The notes under the pieces were generated by a model, which was given only the letters and a program-made list of their open reading frames with translations, searched no databases and was not told the DNA's origin. The position numbers were made by a program, and so were the translations under genes. A DNA stretch of 64,000 nucleotides from JABWAJ01 sp038323375. Its GTDB lineage: Bacteria; Bacteroidota; Bacteroidia; Chitinophagales; Saprospiraceae. The DNA is taken from positions 56,388 through 120,387 of the forward strand of contig JBBQGV010000004.1 of assembly GCA_038323375.1 (NCBI GenBank), in the 5' to 3' direction. Below are positions 1 to 8,488 of the stretch, piece after piece. How positions within the stretch are numbered: position 1 is the first letter of the stretch; each line of letters begins with the position of its first letter.

Positions 1-8
1 TGAATGGC

Positions 9-242
9 ATGGAAATCATCAACGAAATTGGCTCCAATTGGTCGGGTATCACGGTCAGTTTGGAAGGTTGGACTATCGAAGAAGCTTTCGTTTTATTTAA
101 TTTTATTAAACGAATTTATCCTGAAAATAGCACTATACGCAAAAATTGGATTGGAGAACTTAATATTAGCAGAGATATTTGCGATATTTTGTTCAAAGAT
201 GAAAAGATAAAAATAGTTATTACTGAAACTTGTCATTGTTGA
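9..242 (+). CDS. Small hypothetical protein at the left edge (5' end uncertain)
   Basis: The frame encodes about 77 residues ending ITETCHC before a TGA. It is lysine/isoleucine rich and AT-rich compared with the genes to its right. The frame is open to the very start of the window, so this may be the C-terminal part of a longer protein; the ATG at 9 is only the first internal methionine. A second, overlapping frame beginning at 4 has less protein-like composition. I recognise no family. It lies 35 bases upstream of trmH on the same strand. Confidence 0.4.
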   Translation: MEIINEIGSNWSGITVSLEGWTIEEAFVLFNFIKRIYPENSTIRKNWIGELNISRDICDILFKDEKIKIVITETCHC

Positions 243-277
243 ACCTTCGAAAAGGTGTCACCTCTGACATCACCACC

Positions 278-934
278 ATGAAAATTAATCCGGATCGCTT
301 CGCTAAAATCCAAAACCTCGCTGCCCGTCGCCAGCCCGATCTCACCGTCGTGCTTGAAAACGTACACGATCCACATAATATCGGAGCGGTTTTGCGCACT
401 TGCGATTCTGTGGGCATCAAAGAAATCTATGTGCTGTACACCGATCCGGATCTTGCGCGCCATTTTATTGCGGTTGGGAAACGCACCTCAGCCGGTTCGC
501 GCAAATGGGTGGATGTGCATCTTTTTACCCACGCAGAAACCTGTTTTGACCTGGTGAAACAGCGCTACGGCAACCTCTGGGCGACTCACCTTGCGACAGA
601 TTCCTGTAGTCTTTACGACCTGACCCTTTCCGAATCTGCGGCCCTGCTTTTTGGCAACGAACAATACGGACTTTCCGAAATGGCTCTCTCATATTCCAGC
701 GGCAATTTTGTCATCCCACAAATGGGCATGGCGCAAAGCCTGAATATTTCGGTGGCCTGCGCAGTTTCACTGTATGAGGCATATCGCCAGCGCCAGGTGA
801 AAGGTTATTACGATCATCACCCCGGGATGCCGGAAACAGCCCGCGCTGCTTTGCTGGAGGACTACCTCGCCCGGCATGCCACGCAGGAGAGCATGCGGAT
901 TTTTAGGCATGAGGAGGTTCAAGGGGGCAAGTAG
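278..934 (+). CDS. trmH: tRNA (guanosine-2'-O)-methyltransferase of the SpoU/TrmH family
   Basis: A 218-residue SPOUT-fold methyltransferase expected to methylate the ribose of G18 in the tRNA D-loop using S-adenosylmethionine. All three SpoU motifs are visible: motif 1 NVHDPHNIGAVLRTC (about residue 28), motif 2 LLFGNEQYGLSE (about 122) and motif 3 IPQMGMAQSLNISVA (about 146), with the deep trefoil knot region at the C terminus. Length is close to E. coli TrmH (229). The frame could open earlier at a TTG (230), but the ATG at 278 begins just before the conserved domain and removes a non-homologous leader that overlaps the preceding ORF. The MAQSLNxSVA form of motif 3 favours TrmH over RlmB. 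It ends with TAG. Confidence 0.88.
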   Translation: MKINPDRFAKIQNLAARRQPDLTVVLENVHDPHNIGAVLRTCDSVGIKEIYVLYTDPDLARHFIAVGKRTSAGSRKWVDVHLFTHAETCFDLVKQRYGNLWATHLATDSCSLYDLTLSESAALLFGNEQYGLSEMALSYSSGNFVIPQMGMAQSLNISVACAVSLYEAYRQRQVKGYYDHHPGMPETARAALLEDYLARHATQESMRIFRHEEVQGGK

Positions 935-1004
935 GCCTCGCGCGATTTATCCGCCAGGTTTCCCCCGGCATTTTAGGGTCTGCCAACCAAAGTTGGCGAC
1001 CACA

Positions 1005-2906
1005 TCACCGCATAAACTCCCAAGCCGTCTGGTAAGCGCCTTCGCTTTCGCAGTAGCGCAAAAAATCTTCGTAAAAAGCATGGCCGCCAATGGTGGCGCT
1101 GTCGCCAACCACAATAAGTTGCAAGCGGGCGCGCGTCATGGCCACGTTCATGCGGCGGTAATCGCTGAGAAATCCGATTTCGCCTTTCATATTCGAGCGC
1201 ACGAGCGACAAATAAACGACATCGCGCTCTTGCCCCTGGAAGGCATCTATGGTGTTGATTTCTAAAGGAATATTTGCTAATCGCTCATCGAGGGCAACGT
1301 TTTGTTGCATCCAGTTGACCTGTTCCCGGTAAGGGGAAATGACGGCAATTTCCGGCAAGGGGTGGTCGCCGTGGGCTTCGACGAGTTGGTACAAGTGTTC
1401 GCAAAGGATCTGGAATTCTTCGGGGTTGAAGCGGCTCTGGTAAGCCGGGTGTAGTTGCTCCTCAAAGCCACAGCCTGCTGTATCCAAAAACACCAGGGGC
1501 GTATTGGCTTCGATGGGCAGTTGGCGTTCCGCGACGGAGGCATGGGCAACCAGGGCGTTGTTGTAAAATTTATGGTTGGAAAAACCCATAATCACTGCGT
1601 TCATGCGGTACTGCACACTGAGCAGGCTGGAGCGGTCTGCGCGGTACAGACATTTTTCGAGCATGGTCACGGCGAATCCCTGTCGCCTTGCAGTTTCTGA
1701 TTTGACGGTGGGCGGCAACTGAAACGGGTCGCCAGTGAGCACCACTTTTGAAGCTTTGAGGATGGGAATCCAGGTGGCCGCTTCCAAGGCCTGTGCTGCT
1801 TCGTCAATGACCACCGTTCGGAATTTGCGTTTTTCCAGTACCTTATTGGCGGCGCCGACCAGCGTACAGGTAATCACATCTGCACCATCGAGAATCTGGT
1901 TCAGCAAACGCTCTTCCATTTGATTGGCCCAGGCCATCAGCTCGCCGGCTTCCTTAAAAAGTTGCTTGCGTTCATCGTGTTCTTCCCGGCCAAATTTGCG
2001 CCGGAAACGCTTCGCTTCGCGCCGCAGCGCATTGGCTTCCACCTTGACTTTTTTAATATGCTTGCTATCAGGATGTTGGGCCATTTGCACTTCCAGCGTA
2101 TGCCGGACCATGTCTTCATCTACCCGCGAAATATTGCCGATGCGCACCACAGATAAGCCCTCGGCGGCAATGCGTTCAGTGAGCAGGTCAGCAGCTGCGT
2201 TGCTGGGTGCGGTTACCAGCACGGTATTTTCAGTTTTGCACAACAATTTAACCGCCTGAACGAGTGTGGTCGTTTTTCCGGTACCCGGCGGCCCGTGGAT
2301 AAGTGCAATATCCTGAGCTGCAAGGACTTCCCGCACTGCTTCGCATTGAGAGCTGTTCAGGGAAGGAATTTCAAGCGCGGAATTGATTTCGGAAAACCGA
2401 GCCGTTTGCCTGCCTAAGATCACCTCGCGCAGATCCGCTAAGCGATCATTTTTGGCATTCATCACCATGCGCAAAGCACGCTCCATCTCAAGATAAGTGC
2501 GTTCGTCAAACAATAAATCTACGCCAACCTGACCCAGCGTGGCCCATTCCGGCACGTACTCTGCATTCAGGATGATGTGCATTTTATTTTTATCCACAAA
2601 ATGGATGATGCCGCTAATTTCGGGCCTTTTGACCCCCGCCTGTTGGGTAAACAAGCTGACGGTTTTGCCAGCCCTGAACTGGTGCTCCTTAATTTTGTCG
2701 GGTTTTTCCACCACCACAAAAGCCCGGTCGCCCACGGAAAAGCCTGTGCGAACCACCGCCACCGGATACCAGCAATAGCCTTTTTCAACGCGCTCCGCTA
2801 AAGGCAAACTTTGCACAAACCGGCGGTGTTGTTCAAAATCTTCTTCTTTTTCGATTTTCAGCAGGGCGAGCAACTGCTCTAATTCACTCAAGGCTTCTAA
2901 TGACAT
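1005..2906 (-). CDS. IGHMBP2/SMUBP-2-type superfamily 1 DNA/RNA helicase
   Basis: A 633-residue superfamily 1B (Upf1-like) helicase. A beta-barrel 1B-like N-terminal region (residues 40-140) precedes Walker A GPPGTGKTTT (about 205-214), Walker B/motif II VIDEAAQALE (about 370), motif III LTGDPFQLPP, motif V INTIDAFQGQE and motif VI VAMTRARLQLIVVGD. The order and spacing match bacterial homologues of eukaryotic IGHMBP2. These are predicted ATP-dependent nucleic-acid unwinding enzymes of the cytoplasm; the substrate cannot be read from sequence. It is transcribed toward trmH, so the two are convergent. The ATG at 2906 gives the full domain; no better start is seen. Confidence 0.88.
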   Translation of the reverse strand: MSLEALSELEQLLALLKIEKEEDFEQHRRFVQSLPLAERVEKGYCWYPVAVVRTGFSVGDRAFVVVEKPDKIKEHQFRAGKTVSLFTQQAGVKRPEISGIIHFVDKNKMHIILNAEYVPEWATLGQVGVDLLFDERTYLEMERALRMVMNAKNDRLADLREVILGRQTARFSEINSALEIPSLNSSQCEAVREVLAAQDIALIHGPPGTGKTTTLVQAVKLLCKTENTVLVTAPSNAAADLLTERIAAEGLSVVRIGNISRVDEDMVRHTLEVQMAQHPDSKHIKKVKVEANALRREAKRFRRKFGREEHDERKQLFKEAGELMAWANQMEERLLNQILDGADVITCTLVGAANKVLEKRKFRTVVIDEAAQALEAATWIPILKASKVVLTGDPFQLPPTVKSETARRQGFAVTMLEKCLYRADRSSLLSVQYRMNAVIMGFSNHKFYNNALVAHASVAERQLPIEANTPLVFLDTAGCGFEEQLHPAYQSRFNPEEFQILCEHLYQLVEAHGDHPLPEIAVISPYREQVNWMQQNVALDERLANIPLEINTIDAFQGQERDVVYLSLVRSNMKGEIGFLSDYRRMNVAMTRARLQLIVVGDSATIGGHAFYEDFLRYCESEGAYQTAWEFMR

Positions 2907-2958
2907 ACACGCTAAACTATCAGTTGAATGGAATTGTATTTACGAAGGTACGGTAAAG

Positions 2959-3056
2959 TAGAAAGTAGAGGGTAGAAAGTAGAGGGTAGAAGGGGTAATT
3001 TTAACCTTGATGTACTTTAACCTTTAACCTTGATGTACTTTAACCTTTAGCCTTGA
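2959..3056. repeat. Two short tandem direct repeats
   Basis: A 14-bp unit (TAGAAAGTAGAGGG) occurs twice at 2959-2986, then a 23-bp unit starting TTAACCTTGATG occurs at 3001, 3024 and partly at 3047. They fill the divergent intergenic space between the helicase gene and the ABC exporter gene. No function is evident. Confidence 0.75.
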
Positions 3057-3087
3057 AAACCAGTAACCAATACACCAGCAATCACTT

Positions 3088-4890
3088 ATGGCAATCGCTT
3101 TTAAAGATCAAGTATCCGCGCTCCGGCATTTGCCAGAATTTTTCAAACTTATCTGGAACACGCATCCGGGAATGGCCATTGGCAATATTGGCCTGCGCCT
3201 GCTGCAATCCGTCATCCCATTAGCCACGCTTTATGTCGCCAAAGAAATCATTGACGAAGTCATTCGCTTAGTTGAGGTCAAAGATGCACAGTTTACTTAC
3301 CTCTGGACTTTGGTCGCCATAGAAGCTGCACTGGCCATCGTATCCGACCTGATCAGCCGGGGCATTAACCTGCTCGACAGCCTGCTTGGAGATTTGGTCT
3401 CCAACCGCACTTCGGTAGAACTCATGCGCCATGCCGCCACGCTCGATTTGTACCAGTTTGAAGACTCGGAGTTTTACGACAAATTAGAGCGAGCGCGCCG
3501 CCAAACCACAGGCCGCACCGTATTGATGTCGCAGTTGCTCTACCAATGCCAGGACATCATCACGCTGTTGTTTTTGGGTGCGGGCATCGTCTTGTTCAAT
3601 CCCTGGCTCCTCCTGATTTTGATTGTAGCCGTGATTCCTTCCTTTCTCGGAGAGACGCATTTCAACCAGGAAAGCTATTCCCTGACCCGCGGCTGGACTC
3701 CCGAGCGGCGTGAATTGGACTACCTGCGATACATCGGTGCCAGCGACCAAACGGCAAAAGAAATCAAGTTGTTCAACTTGGCCGATTTTTTGACCAACCG
3801 GTTCCGGGAAGTCTCCGACCGGTATTACTTTGCCAACCGGAAATTAGCCATCCGTCGGGCAGGGTGGGGGAGTTTGTTGTCGGCATTCGGCACCTTGTCC
3901 TATTACGGCGCTTATGTTTTTATTTTGTTTCAGGCTGCCGGGGCGGTCATCACCATCGGAACGCTCACTTTTTTGTCGGGGTCGTTTAATCGCATGCACG
4001 GGCTGTTGCAAGGCGTGATGACCCGCTTTTCGCGCATCGCGGAAGGCGCTTTGTATTTGCAGGATTTGTTTGACTTTTTTGCCATCAAACCGGAAATCAT
4101 TTCCCCGCCGGGTGGTTTGCCCTTTCCGGAAAAAGTGCAGCAGGGATTTACATTTGAAAACGTGAGTTTTAAATACCCGGGAAATGCGCGGTGGGCCATT
4201 CGCGATCTGTCTTTCCACCTCAACAAAGGAGAAAAACTGGCGCTTGTTGGCGAAAACGGTGCTGGCAAAACGACGCTGGTAAAACTCTTAGCCCGACTTT
4301 ACGAACCCACAGAAGGCCGAATTTTGCTGGACGGGGTAGACATCCGGAATTACGACCTGGAGTCGCTTCAACGCAACATCGGGGTCATTTTTCAGGATTT
4401 TGTGCGGTTCCAGTTAAAAGCCGGCGAAAACATTGCCATTGGCGGGATTGAAGCGGTTGAAGACATGTCCCAGATTTACGATGCGGCTGAAAAAAGTTTA
4501 GCAAATACGGTCATTGACCAGCTCCCCGAGCGCTATGAGCAGTACTTGGGCAAGCGGTTTGCCAATGGCACCGAACTTTCCGGCGGGCAGTGGCAAAAAA
4601 TCGCGCTTGCCCGGGCTTACATGCGCGATGCCCAGTTGCTCATCTTAGACGAGCCTACGGCCGCATTGGATGCCCGCGCTGAATACGAGGTGTTCCAACG
4701 CTTCTCCGAACTCATTGAGGGCAAATCTGCAGTCTTGATTTCCCATCGTTTTTCCACCGTACGAATGGCCGACCGCATTCTTTTTCTTGAAAATGGGCAA
4801 TTGCTGGAAATTGGCAGCCACGAAGAATTATTGGAGCAGGGCGGGAAATACGCCGAGCTGTTCCGCTTACAGGCAAAAGGGTATTTATAA
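3088..4890 (+). CDS. ABC exporter, fused membrane and ATPase domains
   Basis: A 600-residue half-transporter of the type IV (exporter) ABC class, expected to work as a homodimer in the inner membrane. The N-terminal half carries about six hydrophobic segments (roughly residues 30-330); the C-terminal ATPase has Walker A GENGAGKTT (about 388), signature LSGGQWQ (about 497), Walker B LLILDEPTAALD (about 516) and the H-loop ISHRFSTV. The cargo cannot be told: the membrane domain resembles the broad lipid/peptide/drug exporter group and has no peptidase domain. The ATG at 3088 gives the usual length. It is convergent with trpA, only 4 bases away, and has no partner permease nearby. Confidence 0.88.
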   Translation: MAIAFKDQVSALRHLPEFFKLIWNTHPGMAIGNIGLRLLQSVIPLATLYVAKEIIDEVIRLVEVKDAQFTYLWTLVAIEAALAIVSDLISRGINLLDSLLGDLVSNRTSVELMRHAATLDLYQFEDSEFYDKLERARRQTTGRTVLMSQLLYQCQDIITLLFLGAGIVLFNPWLLLILIVAVIPSFLGETHFNQESYSLTRGWTPERRELDYLRYIGASDQTAKEIKLFNLADFLTNRFREVSDRYYFANRKLAIRRAGWGSLLSAFGTLSYYGAYVFILFQAAGAVITIGTLTFLSGSFNRMHGLLQGVMTRFSRIAEGALYLQDLFDFFAIKPEIISPPGGLPFPEKVQQGFTFENVSFKYPGNARWAIRDLSFHLNKGEKLALVGENGAGKTTLVKLLARLYEPTEGRILLDGVDIRNYDLESLQRNIGVIFQDFVRFQLKAGENIAIGGIEAVEDMSQIYDAAEKSLANTVIDQLPERYEQYLGKRFANGTELSGGQWQKIALARAYMRDAQLLILDEPTAALDARAEYEVFQRFSELIEGKSAVLISHRFSTVRMADRILFLENGQLLEIGSHEELLEQGGKYAELFRLQAKGYL

Positions 4891-4894
4891 GTTT

Positions 4895-5665
4895 TTATCG
4901 GATGCCCTCAATAAATGCCGCAGTTGCCGCCGCCACATCATCCACATTTTCCAATGCGCGGATGAACGCGCTGCCAATGATAGCGCCATTGGCATAACGG
5001 CAGGCAATATCAAAGGTATTGCGGTCGGAAATACCAAAACCGATCAACCGTGGATGCGGCAGATTCAGGTTGTTGATGCGCTGAAAGTAGGCTATTTGCT
5101 GTTCCGAAAGCTCCTTGCTGCCACCAGTAATGGCGTTGTTGGAAACTATGTAAATAAAGCCCCGAGTCAGCCCGCTTGCTTTAAGGATGCGGGCCTCGCT
5201 TGTCTGGGGCGTAATGAGAAAAGAAATGCCTAGGTCTAAGGCTTCAAATTGCGCTTTATAATAATTTTCATATTCCTCTAAAGGCATATCCGGCAAAATG
5301 AGCGCATCAATTCCAGTTGCTTTGCAAGCTTGCAAAAACGCGCTTTCCCCGTATTGCATCATCTGATTGAAATACCCCATGAGCACTAATGGGATCTGGG
5401 TTTTTTCGCGGATGGCGCGGATTTGTTCAAACAAAATGCGCAGCGTCATGCCATTGGCCAGCGCAACCTGGCTGGATTGCTGGATGGTTGGACCATCTGC
5501 AAGCGGATCGGAATAGGGCATGCCTATTTCGATGAGGTCAACGCCGGCTTTTTCCAATGCAAAAACAATGGATTCAGTGTCGTTGAGCTTCGGAAAACCA
5601 GCGGTGAAGTATATATTGAGGATGCGCTCTTTTTTTTGAAAAAAGAGCTGTTGCAAACGTTTCAT
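4895..5665 (-). CDS. trpA: Tryptophan synthase alpha chain
   Basis: A 256-residue TIM-barrel protein that cleaves indole-3-glycerol phosphate to indole and glyceraldehyde-3-phosphate for the TrpB subunit. The catalytic pair of the family, Glu46 and Asp57, lies in the signature EIGMPYSDPLADGP; the phosphate-binding loop GFGISDR near residue 213 is also present. Length is slightly below E. coli TrpA (268). In most Bacteroidota trpA closes a trp operon; here no trpB, trpF, trpC, trpD or trpE is adjacent, which is unusual. The GT2 gene lies 11 bases upstream on the same strand, so the two may be co-transcribed. Confidence 0.95.
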   Translation of the reverse strand: MKRLQQLFFQKKERILNIYFTAGFPKLNDTESIVFALEKAGVDLIEIGMPYSDPLADGPTIQQSSQVALANGMTLRILFEQIRAIREKTQIPLVLMGYFNQMMQYGESAFLQACKATGIDALILPDMPLEEYENYYKAQFEALDLGISFLITPQTSEARILKASGLTRGFIYIVSNNAITGGSKELSEQQIAYFQRINNLNLPHPRLIGFGISDRNTFDIACRYANGAIIGSAFIRALENVDDVAAATAAFIEGIR

Positions 5666-5676
5666 GGATAAAAAAT

Positions 5677-6405
5677 TTAAGCGTAACTGGAAAAAAAACT
5701 GCGCCAGCGCATTTGCAAGACTCCGAGAATGGCTTCTCGTACAATACCTTTCGACATCTTGGAAACCCCTTCCGTTCGGTCTGTAAAAGTGATGGGAACC
5801 TCTGCGATGCGGAAACCGAGAGATCGCGCTGCGAATTTCATTTCAATCTGAAAAGCATAACCAACGAACCTGACTTTATTCAGGTCAATGGTTTCCAGTA
5901 CTTTCCGTTTGTAGCAAATAAAGCCGGCAGTTGGGTCTTTCACCGGCATCCAGGTGATGAAGCGTACGTATAAAGAAGCGCCTAAAGAAAGGAAAATTCG
6001 GTCAGCCGGCCAATTGATGAGCTTGCCGCCGCGAACATACCGCGAGCCGATGGCTAAGTCGGCTTGTCCGCCGGCGCAGGCTTCCAAGAGGTGCAGCAGG
6101 TCGTCCGGATTATGAGAAAAATCAGCATCCATTTCAAAAAAGTATTCATATTCCCGATTCAGACCCCAGCGAAATCCGGCGATGTAAGCGGTTCCTAATC
6201 CCAGCTTTCCGGCCCGCTCCAGCAAAAAAAGTCGCCCCGGATACCGCAATTGTTGCGCTTTAACCAAAGCGCCGGTACCGTCCGGCGAGCCATCATCCAC
6301 AATGAGCAGGTGGAAGGGGTGACCGAGCGAGAACACCTTTTCAATCATACGAACGATGTTCTCTTTTTCATTATACGTTGGGATGATGACTAAGCTGTCT
6401 GACAA
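5677..6405 (-). CDS. Family 2 glycosyltransferase, polyprenol-phosphate mannose synthase type
   Basis: A cytoplasmic GT-A fold enzyme predicted to transfer a sugar, by analogy mannose from GDP-mannose, to polyprenyl phosphate. Visible motifs are IIPTYNEKENI at the N terminus, LIVDDGSPDGT and the metal-binding EMDADFSHNP, followed by the DPM1-like DPTAGFICYKR and the C-terminal GVSKMSKGI. The frame is open to 6582, but that extension overlaps the divergent gene starting at 6566 and has no protein-like features. The in-frame TTG at 6403-6405 (SDSLVIIPTYNE) gives 242 residues, the normal size for this family, so I use it although it is a rare start. There is no C-terminal membrane domain. Confidence 0.85.
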   Translation of the reverse strand: MSDSLVIIPTYNEKENIVRMIEKVFSLGHPFHLLIVDDGSPDGTGALVKAQQLRYPGRLFLLERAGKLGLGTAYIAGFRWGLNREYEYFFEMDADFSHNPDDLLHLLEACAGGQADLAIGSRYVRGGKLINWPADRIFLSLGASLYVRFITWMPVKDPTAGFICYKRKVLETIDLNKVRFVGYAFQIEMKFAARSLGFRIAEVPITFTDRTEGVSKMSKGIVREAILGVLQMRWRSFFSSYA

Positions 6406-6565
6406 AACATGCGGGTTAAGATGAATGAAGCCCCAAATATAAAGCAATTTTCTACAAAAGGAATAAGCACAGGTGTCTGTAACTAAACAGATTTTGCAAT
6501 ATTGTTCCAATGCTCCACGTATAGCTTGAGCTTTTTTACAGATATTCGCGATTAAATTCAAACCT

Positions 6566-7351
6566 ATGAAAAGAGGCCTCACTGCTTTATTTTGCTGCTT
6601 TGTCGGCTTGCTTTTTGCTCAGGGGCCGGTCAGCGGTTTTTTGCCCGATGCAGGCAAAACCGACATTGCCGTCACCTATGCCTACGAGCATTTCAGCAAG
6701 TACTATTTCGGCGCTCAAAAACAGGAAATTGAGCAGATCATGCATACAGCCAGTATTTTTCTGGAACATGGCCTTTCTGCCAAAAGCAGCCTCGTCTTAT
6801 CAGCCCCCTATCTCTGGATTGGTGAAACCCGTGGACTTCAGGACGGAGCCGTGTTTTTGAAGTTCAAATCCTATTATAAAGAAGACACAAACGGGAACCT
6901 GTCCGTGATTGGCGCACTGGGCGCAACTTTTCCGCTATCGCAGTATTCCACCGAAGTGAGCAACCCTATTGGCGCCCTTGCAACTTTGCTGCAAGGCAGG
7001 ATTGTGGCGCAATACAACTCGGTTTTCGGGGCTTTTGCACATGTCCAGACAGGGCTTGATGTGCGGGTTTCTCCGGATAACCTCTACGCGCTGCCGATTG
7101 TATTCCGGTTAGGTTATGGCGGTTCCTGGTTCTACGCAGATGGCTGGTTAGAGTATTATCATACCTTAAATGCCGGTTCAGATGTTTCGGTTACCGGGGG
7201 CAGCGGTTCCACCTGGTTGCGGGTAGGCGGTACCCTGTATTATCCGGTAACAGATCGCTTTGGCGGATTTTTGGGCTTTGCGCAAATCTTAAGTGGGCGC
7301 AACATTGGGCTTTCTTCCCGCTGGAATCTTGGGTTGGTTTGGAAACTTTGA
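6566..7351 (+). CDS. Secreted outer-membrane-like beta protein, unknown function
   Basis: A 261-residue protein with a signal peptide (KRGLTALFCCFVGLLFAQ) and a mature part of alternating polar/apolar segments rich in Gly, Tyr, Phe and Ser, ending in the aromatic pattern WNLGLVWKL. That pattern fits an outer membrane beta-barrel of about 10-12 strands. No specific family is recognised; it resembles the broad group of small porin-like or pathway-associated barrel proteins. The start at 6566 gives a complete signal peptide. Its stop TGA (7349-7351) is followed after one base by repeat element A. Confidence 0.6.
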   Translation: MKRGLTALFCCFVGLLFAQGPVSGFLPDAGKTDIAVTYAYEHFSKYYFGAQKQEIEQIMHTASIFLEHGLSAKSSLVLSAPYLWIGETRGLQDGAVFLKFKSYYKEDTNGNLSVIGALGATFPLSQYSTEVSNPIGALATLLQGRIVAQYNSVFGAFAHVQTGLDVRVSPDNLYALPIVFRLGYGGSWFYADGWLEYYHTLNAGSDVSVTGGSGSTWLRVGGTLYYPVTDRFGGFLGFAQILSGRNIGLSSRWNLGLVWKL

Positions 7352-7352
7352 C

Positions 7353-7653
7353 AGTGTCTGTCTTTTTAGTCCGATAGCTGCGTTATGCGAACAGGAGACC
7401 TCCCGAATTTTCATCAGGCCGATCCTGTAAAGACCAAATATCGGTAGACACGGAGCATTTCGGTTGGTTTTTCGTGCCGTAGGTACGCAATATAGCGTCA
7501 ACTTTGCGTACCTACGGCACGAAACGGGACAATTCGATGCTTTTTCTACCGATATTTCGCCCCGATGGGGCGTGAAAATTCGGGATGATGCATGTTCATA
7601 TGCCTTGCTCTCGAACGCTAAAGAACAGACACCGACTAAATGGACAGACACTA
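7353..7653. repeat. Family 1 palindromic element, copy A (ends CAGTGTCTGTC / GACAGACACTA)
   Basis: The 301-bp space between two convergent genes is bounded by inverted ends: AGTGTCTGTC on the left and GACAGACACT on the right, with inner segments TTAGTCCGATAGCTGCG and CTCGAACGCTAAAGAACAGAC that recur in copies B, C and D. A second palindrome (7438-7555) lies inside it. The left end is one base after a TGA and the right end nine bases from the fkbM-type gene stop. There is no convincing ORF; the apparent reading frames are made of repeat text. Confidence 0.8.
7438..7555. repeat. Family 2 palindrome, copy 1 (GTGCCGTAGGTACGC core), nested in element A
   Basis: Outer arms ATATCGGTAGA / TCTACCGATAT enclose inner arms CGTGCCGTAGGTACGCAA / TTGCGTACCTACGGCACG, separated by a short variable loop. 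The same core and a similar outer arm occur at 31043-31176. The shared architecture, with a different loop, marks a dispersed element rather than a local hairpin. Confidence 0.8.
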
Positions 7654-7662
7654 ATTATGCTG

Positions 7663-8403
7663 TTAGGGTTTTTCAAAAACAAAATTATTCACATACCCGG
7701 GTGCTTCCCAGAAGCGTCCTTCGCTTTCTTGCTGATGGATTGCGGGGTCGAATGCTTCAACCCCGTGCAGTTTTCCATCCAAAATAAAATAGCCGCGATA
7801 CCCCCATTCAAGCATCATTTGCAAAATATCCGATACGCTGCCTGTTTTGAGGTGGCGGGTTTCGCATTCCATTAAAATACGTGGATGGTATTGTTGGAGC
7901 AATTGTGATCCTCCTTTTAATACTTCAGCTTCGTGCCCTTCAACGTCAATTTTTAATAAATTGGGAACAATGCCGCGTTCAAAAAAATAGCCGTCTAAAG
8001 TAACGGTTTGAACTTCCTGTGTTTGAACTTCAGTCCCTTGCTGGTTCAATGCATTTAGCGATGCCCCGGGTGAGGCACCGCTGGCTGTTTTGGGAATGTA
8101 AAGAAGAAATGTCCCGGCATTTGAAGAAACACCTTCGTTTTCGAGGGTAATGTTTTGATAAGCAAATCGTTGCAGGATTGACTTCAAGTACTGATACAGC
8201 CGGGGTTGGGGTTCAAAAGCATAGCAATGACCTGTTTTGCCGACGCTTTTGCGCATCCAGTACAAGTATCCGCCCTTGTGACAACCAATGTCTACTGCGG
8301 TATCTCCAGGTTTCAAACTGCGGAGGATATAGGCAATTTCGACTGGATCAATCCGATAGCGATAGCGGTAGGCGCGGTACAGGTACTTGATGGCTTGGAT
8401 CAT
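7663..8403 (-). CDS. FkbM-family SAM-dependent methyltransferase
   Basis: A 246-residue Rossmann-fold methyltransferase. The SAM-binding motif I is AVDIGCHKGGYLYWM (about residue 35), followed by YAFEPQPRLYQYL and the FkbM hallmark LLKIDVEGHEAEVLKG near residue 155, then ILMECE. FkbM enzymes methylate hydroxyl groups on sugars or polyketides; the substrate here is unknown, though the strain's envelope glycans are a plausible guess. The frame is open to 8589, but that extension overlaps the 3' end of ilvB and is not protein-like; the ATG at 8403 begins the homologous region. It follows ilvB on the same strand after 85 bases. Confidence 0.85.
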   Translation of the reverse strand: MIQAIKYLYRAYRYRYRIDPVEIAYILRSLKPGDTAVDIGCHKGGYLYWMRKSVGKTGHCYAFEPQPRLYQYLKSILQRFAYQNITLENEGVSSNAGTFLLYIPKTASGASPGASLNALNQQGTEVQTQEVQTVTLDGYFFERGIVPNLLKIDVEGHEAEVLKGGSQLLQQYHPRILMECETRHLKTGSVSDILQMMLEWGYRGYFILDGKLHGVEAFDPAIHQQESEGRFWEAPGYVNNFVFEKP

Positions 8404-8488
8404 GTTTCGTGGTTTTAGAACCCTTGCAAGCCGCAAAAGTAGGCCCGGGAAACCGCAAAACAAACCATCGCGTGAACAAATCCAAGAT

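Noticed and set aside
6406..6582. N-terminal extension of the GT2 gene
   Set aside because: It overlaps the divergent gene at 6566 and has no homologous features; the TTG at 6405 gives normal length.
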